From positions 1 through 5,875 of the forward strand of contig JANYBF010000166.1 of NCBI GenBank assembly GCA_025360895.1: a DNA stretch of 5,875 nt. Direction: 5' to 3'. Below are positions 1-5,695 of the stretch, piece by piece; positions within the stretch are counted from its first letter, which is position 1; each line of letters starts with the position of its first letter. The position numbers were made by a program, and so were the translations under genes. This stretch comes from Verrucomicrobiota bacterium (GTDB lineage: Bacteria > Verrucomicrobiota > Verrucomicrobiia > Limisphaerales > JADLHS01). The notes beneath the pieces are model-generated. The model saw only the letters and a list, made by a program, of their open reading frames with translations. It made no database searches and had not been told where the DNA came from.

Positions 1-294
1 TGGACGCGGCAGCAGGCGATTGATTACTTCCTCGCCAACGCCAGCAAGAACGAGCACGACGTGACCGTGGAAGTGGACCGCTACAGCGTCTGGCCCGGGC
101 AGGCGCTCGCCTACAAAATCGGCGAACTCAAGATCAAGGAACTCCGCGCCTACGCCACCCGGGGGCTCGGCAACCAGTTCGACATTCGGCAGTTCCACGA
201 TCAAATTCTCGGCAACGCCGCCGTGCCGTTGGACATTTTGGAAACGCACGTCAAAGAGTGGGTGAAAGTGCAGAAAGCGGGCGGTCGTCTTTAG
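1..294 (+). CDS. DUF885 family protein, C-terminal fragment (5' end outside window)
   Basis: The frame is open from the first base and ends at TAG 292-294, giving the last 97 residues of a longer protein. The stretch around residues 24-46 (E-V-D-R-Y, then W-P-G-Q-A-L-A-Y-K-I-G and K-I-x-E-L-R) is the conserved C-terminal signature of the DUF885 family (COG4805). Members are usually about 550-620 residues and often exported; they are regarded as probable peptidase-like enzymes, but their substrates are poorly defined. The end (F-H-D-x-I-L-G, then A-V-P-L-D-I-L-E) also matches the usual family terminus, so the 3' end looks complete and undamaged. The catalytic region and any signal peptide lie upstream of the window. 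It converges on the next gene, with 182 bp between the two stop codons. Confidence 0.88.
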   Translation, partial: WTRQQAIDYFLANASKNEHDVTVEVDRYSVWPGQALAYKIGELKIKELRAYATRGLGNQFDIRQFHDQILGNAAVPLDILETHVKEWVKVQKAGGRL

Positions 295-296
295 CC

Positions 297-343
297 GAAA
301 CCACGCAGCAGGAAACCACGAATGAACACCAACGGACACGAAT
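297..343 (+). repeat. Short degenerate periodic repeat in convergent spacer
   Basis: The 9-mer GAAACCACG occurs twice, at 297-305 and 312-320, exactly 15 bp apart. From 317 a 10-bp period takes over: CACGAATG at 317-324, CACCAACG at 327-334 and CACGAATc at 337-344, joined by AA and GA. It begins three bases after the DUF885 stop codon and lies wholly in non-coding DNA. From memory, similar 'CACGAATG-GA' strings are scattered between genes in Verrucomicrobiota and some other genomes; that comparison is recollection, not tested here. No function can be assigned. With so few units it may be the remnant of a longer dispersed repeat. Confidence 0.5.
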
Positions 344-381
344 CTGCCGCCGTCGAAGCGAAGGGTGTCGAATAAATCCTT

Positions 382-399
382 GGCCACCGTTCGGTGACC
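382..399. other. Small hairpin in the convergent spacer
   Basis: CACC at 385-388 pairs with GGTG at 393-396 around a GTTC loop. After one C/A mismatch, GG at 382-383 pairs with CC at 398-399. It lies midway between two converging stop codons (294 and 477), where a bidirectional transcription end would be expected. There is no T-run on either strand, so it does not meet the criteria for an intrinsic terminator. The rest of the 295-476 spacer holds only the short periodic repeat; I see no gene there. Confidence 0.25.
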
Positions 400-476
400 G
401 CGTACGCCTCAAGACTGCCCTGCCCAAATCTCGTTTCGAAATTCCACTTCAAGATGAGGATTACTCAACGCCAAAT

Positions 477-1190
477 TTACTTTTCTCCTTCGCCAACTGG
501 CCTAGCAGGTCCGCTGTAAGGTGCCGCTCCGTGCGGTTTCATCGCCCGCGCCGGCAAGCTATTCGCTTCCGGATCGTTCGTCTTCGGCGCTTCGATGAAG
601 CCGTAATATCGGCCCATCCAGTAATCTTCCAACCAGCCGATGGGGGGCGTGACGCCTTGACTGTTCTCGCCGCCGTCGTATTGGAGGGCGCTGCGGCTGC
701 CCCATTTGGATTCCGATTCCCGCGGCGAAATGGCGCGGGTGCCGCCGCCGTAGGGCAGGTATCCGCGCTGTGGTGCGAGGTCGCTGCGGTGCGAATTGCG
801 GTAATTGTGATTCACCAGGTCCAACGACCATTCTCGTAAATGTTGAACCGCTTGAGGAGCTTCGCAGTCATTCCCGGTGAGCGCGCCATAGGTGAAGTTA
901 AAGAAGGGTAATTGCTGCATGCGGAGCACCTCCCAGCTTCGTTCTAGGCTGCGCAGGTAAATGGATCGCAGTTCCGGGTTCTTGGCGTAACTGATCAGCG
1001 TGTAGTAACACCAGAATGCGAGTTCATCGTCCCATGTCGCGATCGAGTCCGGCGGGAAGGTCATCTTTTGCCGGACGACGTAAGTTTGGTAACGCCATTT
1101 TCGAAGTTGATCGAGGCCGGCTTGAAATTTGGGATCGCCGGTCAGCGCATACGCCGCCTGCACGTAACTCAGCGCCTCCATGCCGTTCAA
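477..1190 (-). CDS. C-terminal part of the split gene: remainder of helical domain
   Basis: This part starts at TTG 1190, the first usable start codon after the internal stop; an ATG at 1181 is the next. It would give 237 residues if translation restarted. I see no strong ribosome binding site, so independent expression is doubtful. The sequence is helical and rich in aromatics, as in (alpha/alpha)-toroid carbohydrate-active proteins: L-N-G-M-E-A-L-S-Y, then T-W-D-D-E-L-A-F-W-C-Y-Y (about residues 52-63), Y-L-P-Y-G-G-G-T-R-A-I-S-P-R-E-S (144-159), and the closing W-L-E-D-Y-W-M-G-R-Y-Y-G-F-I (186-199). The acidic D-D-E cluster could be catalytic or ligand-binding, but this is only a guess. The last 38 residues are low-complexity Pro/Ala/Gly and probably disordered. 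The intact motifs argue against long-standing decay. Confidence 0.6.
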   Translation of the reverse strand: MNGMEALSYVQAAYALTGDPKFQAGLDQLRKWRYQTYVVRQKMTFPPDSIATWDDELAFWCYYTLISYAKNPELRSIYLRSLERSWEVLRMQQLPFFNFTYGALTGNDCEAPQAVQHLREWSLDLVNHNYRNSHRSDLAPQRGYLPYGGGTRAISPRESESKWGSRSALQYDGGENSQGVTPPIGWLEDYWMGRYYGFIEAPKTNDPEANSLPARAMKPHGAAPYSGPARPVGEGEK

Positions 1191-1223
1191 GCCGCGTGAT
1201 TCGTAGCCGTACGGCCGTTGCAG

Positions 1224-1226
1224 TTA
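1224..1226 (-). other. In-frame premature TAA stop codon
   Basis: On the minus strand the codons read GAC CCC GAG TAA CTG CAA CGG, giving W-D-P-E, stop, L-Q-R. One base change from AAA, CAA, GAA, TAC, TAT, TCA or TTA would create it. No hairpin, SECIS-like structure or slippery heptamer is evident next to it, and TAA is normally the least leaky stop codon. Confidence 0.85.
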
Positions 1227-2879
1227 CTCGGGGTCCCATCGCCCCCATCGCGTCGGCTTGCCATCCATGTCCCGCAACACCCAGCCATTGTCCATGATAT
1301 GTGAAGTAATGTTTGCAATATGCTTTACCGCGCGCTCCTTCTCTTGTCCTTTCGCCGCCAGATCATGAAAAAGGCAAACGGCAAAATAGTGTCCGTTCAC
1401 CTCGTCGCTGGAGGTGTTGCCTTTCCAGATCCACCGGCCGTCCTTCGTCGGATACCACTTGGCTGGTAAACCGCCTGATCCGCGCGTGGCCCGCTCGCCT
1501 TTGTCCCCTTGGACCGACCAGATCGCGCGCGCAAAAAAACCGGGCTTGCCCGTGATGTCATCCAGCCAGGTCATGGCCTTGAACGCTTCAACCGCCTCCT
1601 GCCGCGCTTTCTCGTCACCGGTGGCAGCGTATTTGAAGGTCATGGCTGCCAGGTAATGGGCGGTATTTCCGCCGTCATTGTCACTGATCTCCCGTAGCCA
1701 GCCCTCCTTGTCGCCCGCCCAGTAAAGTTTGTGGATAAAGCCGAGCCGCTTAAAGCCCCATTCGTCCAGCTCCCGCTCGAAAGAGGCCGCCTTCTTCGCC
1801 AGTGTGTAAGGCTCATACCTAATGATCCCCAGCCCGCCGTCCGTGGCGACGTAGACCACCCGGTCGCCGACGGCGATGTCCCGCACGTAATCACCGGGCA
1901 ACCAGTGTTGCGCGCCGAAATAATGATACTCGTCATCCGTCTTGCGGATCGCGCCCCGCGAAGTTCCGATCCAGAGGTCGCCATCGAAACCTGCTGCGAG
2001 ACATGTCGTGTCTTCGTATGGCAATCCGTCCGGACCGCGCAGCGTCGTCATGGCCATTCCGCGCAACACGGCCACCCCACGATCCGTCGCCACATACAGC
2101 CGGCTGCCCAGTGCGAGCATATCCCGAGTGACTGGTGATGGCAGTGTTCCCCAGTCCATTGGGTCCGGGAAGAAGGTCTTTCCGTCCAACAAAGCCAAGT
2201 GACCCGGACGGAGCAGGTAAAGCGTTCCGCTGTACGAAGTCATCCGCTCCACCGGCCCGATCTCCACTGGGTCCGCCAATACTTGGCTGAAATCATCCAT
2301 CACCAAAGTGGTGTCAGTGGACAAGTAGCCGCCAGCGGGCCGGATATTGACAAACTTTCCGCCATCGAACCGGAAAATATCATCGCGCGTGGTGAGATAA
2401 ATCTGACCCAGATGAACGCAAGCATCGGTGAATGATCTTTCATCCACGCGTTCCCACGCGTCTCCGGCGTAACGATACGTTCCTTTCTCGGCTGCGGCCC
2501 AGACCGCACCGCCGAGCGACCGCAAGCGTTTCACACCGACCGGAGCACCCGGCGCATCCCTCAATCTCCCCTCGGATAATTGCTGGAGATTTCCTCCCAC
2601 GACGACATAAGCCCTGTCTTTGTAAACCGCGACCGAGGTGACGGGTTTGTCGGTCGCGACCTTCTCCCCGATCTCCTGTAAGTAAACCGGATCCGCCACC
2701 GGTTTCCATAAACGGCGCAATTCCGCGTTGGTATAAAGTCCGGGTGGCGGGACGGGCCCACTCTGTGCGCCAAAACCACTTACCAGGCCCATCAAAAAAA
2801 CGGTGGTGGTCTGGAGCCGCCAGAAAGTTGAGAGTTTTGGGAATCGGGATGTTGGTGAGTTAACTGGTGCGTGCATCAT
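1224..2879 (-). CDS. N-terminal part of the split gene: signal peptide, seven-repeat beta-propeller, first half of helical domain
   Basis: If translation stops at TAA 1226-1224 the product has 551 residues. Two adjacent ATGs (2879 and 2876) follow a GGAG at 2887-2884. The ATG at 2876 has the better spacing (7 nt), while a TTG further upstream at 2909 has less support. The N-terminus has basic residues, then a hydrophobic segment L-Q-T-T-T-V-F-L-M-G-L-V with a plausible signal peptidase I site after A-Q-S (about residue 40), so export is predicted. Seven segments of the type [LV]-[YW]-[VLI]-x-T-x-x-G start near residues 88, 124, 158, 218, 259, 300 and 340, spaced about 34-41 residues apart except for one 60-residue gap. 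They resemble the Reg_prop repeats of extracellular ligand-binding sensor propellers. Helical sequence follows from about 361 (W-L-R-E-I-S-D-N-D-G-G-N-T-A-H-Y-L). No kinase or DNA-binding domain is attached. Ligand and activity are unknown. Confidence 0.7.
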   Translation of the reverse strand: MMHAPVNSPTSRFPKLSTFWRLQTTTVFLMGLVSGFGAQSGPVPPPGLYTNAELRRLWKPVADPVYLQEIGEKVATDKPVTSVAVYKDRAYVVVGGNLQQLSEGRLRDAPGAPVGVKRLRSLGGAVWAAAEKGTYRYAGDAWERVDERSFTDACVHLGQIYLTTRDDIFRFDGGKFVNIRPAGGYLSTDTTLVMDDFSQVLADPVEIGPVERMTSYSGTLYLLRPGHLALLDGKTFFPDPMDWGTLPSPVTRDMLALGSRLYVATDRGVAVLRGMAMTTLRGPDGLPYEDTTCLAAGFDGDLWIGTSRGAIRKTDDEYHYFGAQHWLPGDYVRDIAVGDRVVYVATDGGLGIIRYEPYTLAKKAASFERELDEWGFKRLGFIHKLYWAGDKEGWLREISDNDGGNTAHYLAAMTFKYAATGDEKARQEAVEAFKAMTWLDDITGKPGFFARAIWSVQGDKGERATRGSGGLPAKWYPTKDGRWIWKGNTSSDEVNGHYFAVCLFHDLAAKGQEKERAVKHIANITSHIMDNGWVLRDMDGKPTRWGRWDPE

Positions 2880-3005
2880 GCAACTCCGAAGATGTCGGTG
2901 ACGTTGCAAACCGTAAAGGGGAAACGGCGGGCCTGGCGCCGTGCGCGGGCTGCGTTTCGATTTGCCCTGAAAACTGACCGTGCTAACGTCGGCGGGGAAT
3001 AGGCT
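2880..3005. promoter_or_regulatory. Divergent intergenic region with a weak plus-strand promoter candidate
   Basis: This 126-bp spacer must carry start signals for both the propeller gene (minus) and the GH13 gene (plus). On the plus strand, TTGCCC at 2962-2967 and TAACGT at 2984-2989 are 16 bp apart, with an extended -10 TG at 2981-2982. The resulting transcript would have a leader of only about 10 nt. GGGGA at 2994-2998 is a possible ribosome site 7 nt before the ATG at 3006. I found no convincing minus-strand promoter and no clear inverted-repeat operator, so shared regulation of the pair is only suggested by layout. Confidence 0.3.
2884..2887 (-). promoter_or_regulatory. Shine-Dalgarno site (GGAG) deciding the start of the propeller gene
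   Basis: GGAG on the minus strand lies 4 nt before the ATG at 2879 and 7 nt before the ATG at 2876. The longer spacing is more usual, so the second ATG may be the true start. Either choice keeps the predicted signal peptide and excludes the upstream TTG at 2909. Confidence 0.5.
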
Positions 3006-4487
3006 ATGAATTATCCACTGCTTTACGAAATCAACACCCGTTGCTGGCTGCGCGATCTATCGGATCGCCACCAACGCGTGGTTACCCTCGCCACGGTGCC
3101 AGATACGGAATTTGCGCTCTGGCAAAAGTTCGGCTTGACGCACATCTGGCTCATGGGGGTATGGCCGACTGGACCGCGCGCCCGCGCTCTCGCCCTCAAC
3201 GAACCGGGCCTGCGCCACGCTTACGACGGAGTTCTCCCCGGTTGGCGCGACGAAGATGTCGGCGGCTCGCCCTATTCCATCGCGGCGTACGAAGTCATGC
3301 CCGCGCTCGGCGGTGAAGCGGGGCTGAAGGAATTCCGCGCCCGGCTGCATCAGCACGGGATAAAATTGATTTTGGATTTCGTGCCGAACCATCTGGGGAT
3401 TGATCACGCGTGGGTGAACACCCAGCCGAATTTATTCGTGCAAGGCGACAAGGCTGTGGCGGGTACGTTTGCCCAGAAGACTGCCGCTGGCCCGCGTTGG
3501 ATTGCGAATGGCAAGGATCCCTATTTCGCGCCCTGGACGGACGTGGCGCAACTGGATTATCGCCGTGCGGGCACGCGGGCAGCGATGCAGAAACTATTGC
3601 TTGCCATCGCGGCGCGCTGCGACGGCGTGCGTTGCGACATGGCGATGCTGTTGCTCAATGAAGTATTTGCCAGGACGTGGGCGCATTTGCCGACAAAGGA
3701 AACGTCGCCGGCGAGTGAGTTTTGGGCGGAAGCCATTCCCGCGGTGAAACAGGCGCAAGCGGGTTTTATTTTCATGGCTGAAGTTTATTGGGGACTGGAA
3801 GGGCGCTTGCAATCGCTCGGTTTCGACTACACCTACGACAAGCATCTTTATGACGAACTGATCGGGCGGCATCACCCGCAGGTCCAGCACCAGTTGCTGG
3901 CGGCGCCTCCGAAATACGTTGCCGCCAGTGTTCACTTCCTGGAAAATCATGACGAAGATCGTGTGGCCGCAACACTTTCCGCCGCCGAAAATCGCGCGGC
4001 GGCCTTGGCGATTTTAGGTCTGCCCGGAATGCGGTTTCTTCATGAGGGGCAGCTCACCGGTGCCCGGCTGAAATTGCCGGTGCAACTCGCGCGCCGCCCA
4101 GTCGAGCCGTCGCCGCCGGAAATCCACGCGGCCTACGAAAAGCTTTTAACCGCGTTAAAGCTGGCCAGCGTGGGGCGCGGTCAAGCGTGCATACTTGCGC
4201 CGCGTGCCGCGTGGGATGGAAATCCGACCAGCCAAAACTTTATTACCGTGCTGTGGCAGGAAGAATCACCGGAGTTCGATCTGGTGGTTGTGAATCTGGC
4301 GTCGCATCGTAGCCAGTGTTACGTGACGTTGAATGTGCCCGAGTTGGCTGACCGTCACTGGACTCTGCGCGATCGGTTAAGCGAGGAAAGTTACGTGCGC
4401 CTTGGCAGCGATCTCGCGCAGCAGGGGTTGTATCTGGATTTGCCGGCCCACGGTGCGCAGGTGTTCCATTGCGCACCGGCACCGTGA
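3006..4487 (+). CDS. GH13 alpha-amylase-family glycoside hydrolase or transglycosylase
   Basis: This 493-residue protein begins at ATG 3006, with a possible GGGGA ribosome site 7 nt upstream. All four GH13 core motifs are present and intact: region I D-F-V-P-N-H (124-129), region II G-V-R-C-D-M-A-M with the predicted nucleophile Asp211, region III M-A-E-V-Y-W with the predicted acid/base Glu259, and region IV L-E-N-H-D-E with Asp316 as transition-state stabiliser. The (beta/alpha)8 barrel spans roughly residues 5-360. A C-terminal beta-sandwich domain follows at about 390-490. There is no signal peptide or carbohydrate-binding module, so a cytoplasmic enzyme acting on alpha-glucans, maltooligosaccharides or a related alpha-glucoside is likely. 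The H-E-G-Q-L-T-G and L-P-V-Q-L-x-R-R-P segment near 346-365 resembles a group of uncharacterised bacterial GH13 proteins. Subfamily, and hydrolysis versus glycosyl transfer, cannot be settled by eye. Confidence 0.9.
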   Translation: MNYPLLYEINTRCWLRDLSDRHQRVVTLATVPDTEFALWQKFGLTHIWLMGVWPTGPRARALALNEPGLRHAYDGVLPGWRDEDVGGSPYSIAAYEVMPALGGEAGLKEFRARLHQHGIKLILDFVPNHLGIDHAWVNTQPNLFVQGDKAVAGTFAQKTAAGPRWIANGKDPYFAPWTDVAQLDYRRAGTRAAMQKLLLAIAARCDGVRCDMAMLLLNEVFARTWAHLPTKETSPASEFWAEAIPAVKQAQAGFIFMAEVYWGLEGRLQSLGFDYTYDKHLYDELIGRHHPQVQHQLLAAPPKYVAASVHFLENHDEDRVAATLSAAENRAAALAILGLPGMRFLHEGQLTGARLKLPVQLARRPVEPSPPEIHAAYEKLLTALKLASVGRGQACILAPRAAWDGNPTSQNFITVLWQEESPEFDLVVVNLASHRSQCYVTLNVPELADRHWTLRDRLSEESYVRLGSDLAQQGLYLDLPAHGAQVFHCAPAP

Positions 4488-4561
4488 TTTCGGGATATTT
4501 GTTTGCCGGATTTACCAGCCTCGGCGGAAAGTATTTTGGCCGCCAGTCCGCTTTGCCCCGC

Positions 4562-4891
4562 TTACTCGTCGGTGGCTGGTTTGGAACCGATGGCCTTGAC
4601 GGTCGAGGGCAGGGAGCTTTTTTGATACGGCGAATGGAGGTTGAAATAGATGCCGCACAGGGGCCGGGCGTCGTCGCTCTGGCTAAGGATGATGGTTACC
4701 TGCTTGTCGAGCGCGAGGCCATGACGCATCCCCGGTCCGCGCTGTTCGTAGGCGGCGAGCGCTTTCTGCATCAGCGAATTCATCGCGGCCTCGAAATCTT
4801 CCGGCGTCTTATCCAGACAGATCACGTATTTTTCGTAAGCCTTGACGGCGGCCGCGATTTCTTTTTTGAACGTCTGAATGGTCACCGGCAT
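4562..4891 (-). CDS. Small uncharacterised protein downstream of yggS
   Basis: I do not recognise this 109-residue protein. Start ATG 4891 is preferred because the sequence is protein-like from M-P-V-T-I-Q-T-F onward. An in-frame GTG at 4975 would add a basic, unlikely N-terminus and overlap yggS by 19 bp. No good Shine-Dalgarno is seen. Codons on this strand strongly favour G or C in the third position, which confirms that minus is the coding strand. The first half is helical and amphipathic (K-K-E-I-A-A-A-V-K-A-Y-E-K-Y, then E-D-F-E-A-A-M-N-S-L-M-Q-K-A-L). The middle (K-Q-V-T-I-I-L-S-Q-S and L-C-G-I-Y-F-N-L-H-S) looks like beta strands, and the tail is Ser/Lys/Pro-rich. There is no signal peptide, membrane segment or metal-binding motif, so a small cytoplasmic alpha/beta protein is likely. 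It lies 65 bp after yggS on the same strand. Confidence 0.72.
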   Translation of the reverse strand: MPVTIQTFKKEIAAAVKAYEKYVICLDKTPEDFEAAMNSLMQKALAAYEQRGPGMRHGLALDKQVTIILSQSDDARPLCGIYFNLHSPYQKSSLPSTVKAIGSKPATDE

Positions 4892-4935
4892 GAGCTTAAC
4901 GGAAATCGTCCCGGTAATTGAAGCAAAATCCAGCC

Positions 4936-4950
4936 TCCGACGCCGTCGGA
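4936..4950 (-). terminator. Hairpin between yggS and the downstream small gene, possible weak terminator or attenuator
   Basis: TCCGAC at 4936-4941 pairs perfectly with GTCGGA at 4945-4950 around a 3-nt loop, giving a 6-bp GC-rich stem that starts 6 nt after the yggS TGA (4959-4957). On the minus strand the stem is followed by GGCTGGA and then a TTTT run. That is further away than in a classical intrinsic terminator, so partial termination or 3'-end stabilisation of yggS mRNA is as likely as full termination. Confidence 0.35.
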
Positions 4951-4956
4951 CGTTTA

Positions 4957-5652
4957 TCAAGCTTTCTGACTCCACTTGCGCTCGCCGAACAGCGCCGTGC
5001 CGACGCGAACGATGGTCGCGCCTTCTTCAATCGCCACCTCGAAATCGCCGCTCATGCCCATGCTCAAGTGCGGCATCGGAGCGCCAACCACCGCCTCGGC
5101 CCGTTCCTTTAACTCCTGCAGCCGGCGGAAATGAGGGCGCGAACTCTCCGCCACAGGCGTCCATGGCGGTACGGCCATTAACCCGTGAATTTCAATTCGG
5201 GGCAGCGCGTTGATGGCTTTCAGTTCGGCGAGCAGGCGCTCCGGTTGGTAGCCGAACTTGCTCGCTTCCCCGGCGACGTTGACTTCGAGCAGGATGGGCA
5301 TCGTCCGGGCGGCGGCTTCAGCGCGCTTGTTGATCTCCTGCGCCAAGGCAAGACTATCCACGCTCTCGATCATTGCAAACAGCTCCACCGCCTCCCGGCA
5401 CTTGTTGCTTTGCAGGTGCCCGATGAAATGCCAGCGCAGTCGTCCCGGACAAAGCGGGATCTTGGCCCTGGCTTCCTGCACCTTGTTTTCGCCGAACAAC
5501 AACAGACCCAGATCGGCGGCGGCGCTGACCGCTTCCGGCGGATGCGTCTTGGCGACGGCTAGCAAGGCTACGGAATTGGGCTCGCGCCCGGCACGTTGGC
5601 ACGCGGCGCGAATCCGTTGTTGAATCGAATCGAGGTTTTCAGCCAGACTCAC
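4957..5652 (-). CDS. yggS: YggS/PLPBP-family pyridoxal phosphate homeostasis protein
   Basis: This 231-residue protein matches the usual bacterial length of about 230. It is a single-domain, alanine-racemase-like TIM barrel that binds pyridoxal 5'-phosphate and buffers its level in the cytoplasm; the family has no known catalytic activity. Diagnostic motifs are A-V-A-K-T-H with the PLP Schiff-base Lys35, F-G-E-N-K-V-Q-E (53-60), W-H-F-I-G-H-L-Q-S-N-K (74-84), H-G-L-M-A-V-P-P (156-163), the phosphate-binding L-S-M-G-M-S-G-D (196-203) and R-V-G-T-A-L-F-G (216-223). The start is GTG 5652: an in-frame TGA lies just upstream and no better start exists. There is no clear Shine-Dalgarno. The usual partners proC and yggT are not in view. 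It is divergent from the EVE-domain gene, with a small unknown gene downstream. Confidence 0.95.
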   Translation of the reverse strand: MSLAENLDSIQQRIRAACQRAGREPNSVALLAVAKTHPPEAVSAAADLGLLLFGENKVQEARAKIPLCPGRLRWHFIGHLQSNKCREAVELFAMIESVDSLALAQEINKRAEAAARTMPILLEVNVAGEASKFGYQPERLLAELKAINALPRIEIHGLMAVPPWTPVAESSRPHFRRLQELKERAEAVVGAPMPHLSMGMSGDFEVAIEEGATIVRVGTALFGERKWSQKA

Positions 5653-5695
5653 GGCGGAAGTGTAAGTCTTAAATCATCAATCGTAAATTCTTTCC
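5653..5695. promoter_or_regulatory. Short AT-rich divergent spacer between yggS and the EVE-domain gene
   Basis: Only 43 bp separate the two divergent start codons, so both promoters must overlap here or extend into the coding regions. The stretch 5668-5690 is clearly richer in A and T than its surroundings, as expected for promoter DNA. I cannot define -35/-10 boxes with confidence, and neither gene has a clear Shine-Dalgarno. Confidence 0.3.

Larger units (their letters stand above)
477..2879 (-). pseudogene. Secreted beta-propeller/helical-toroid protein gene interrupted by an in-frame TAA
   Basis: Read from 2879 down to TAA 479-477, one frame covers 801 codons and is broken only by TAA at 1226-1224 (codon 552). 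The 11 codons after the stop (L-Q-R-P-Y-G-Y-E-S-R-G) run on in the same frame into R-G-L-N-G-M-E-A-L-S-Y, which reads as ordinary protein. So this is one ancestral gene, not two neighbours. The order is signal peptide (about residues 21-40), seven propeller repeats (88-360), a helical domain (361 to about 762), then a Pro/Ala-rich tail. The stop falls inside the helical domain, so neither piece alone would hold a complete fold. A substitution is required, because the frame is identical on both sides. No frameshift or second stop is visible, so the lesion is either very recent, a sequencing or assembly error, or read through. Confidence 0.75.

Noticed and set aside
258..839. Plus-strand open frame of 193 codons overlapping the end of the propeller gene
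   Set aside because: It is antisense to conserved protein sequence, is rich in Arg, Pro and Ala typical of shadow frames in GC-rich DNA, and starts inside the DUF885 gene.
2880..2909. TTG at 2909 as the start of the propeller gene, ten codons upstream
   Set aside because: The GGAG site lies downstream of it and is well placed for the ATGs at 2879/2876. The extra residues add nothing protein-like.
4476..4509. CCGGCA/TGCCGG pair around the GH13 stop codon, considered as a terminator
   Set aside because: The loop is 22 nt, the left arm lies in coding sequence, and no T-run follows.
4523..4544. GGCGG/CCGCC inverted repeat in the convergent gap after the GH13 gene, considered as a terminator
   Set aside because: The stem is only 5 bp with a 12-nt loop and no T-run follows on either strand, so chance pairing in GC-rich DNA is likely.
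4469..4921. Plus-strand open frame of 150 codons opposite the small gene after yggS
   Set aside because: Third-position GC bias and amino-acid make-up favour the minus strand. This frame also starts inside the GH13 3' end and resembles no known protein.
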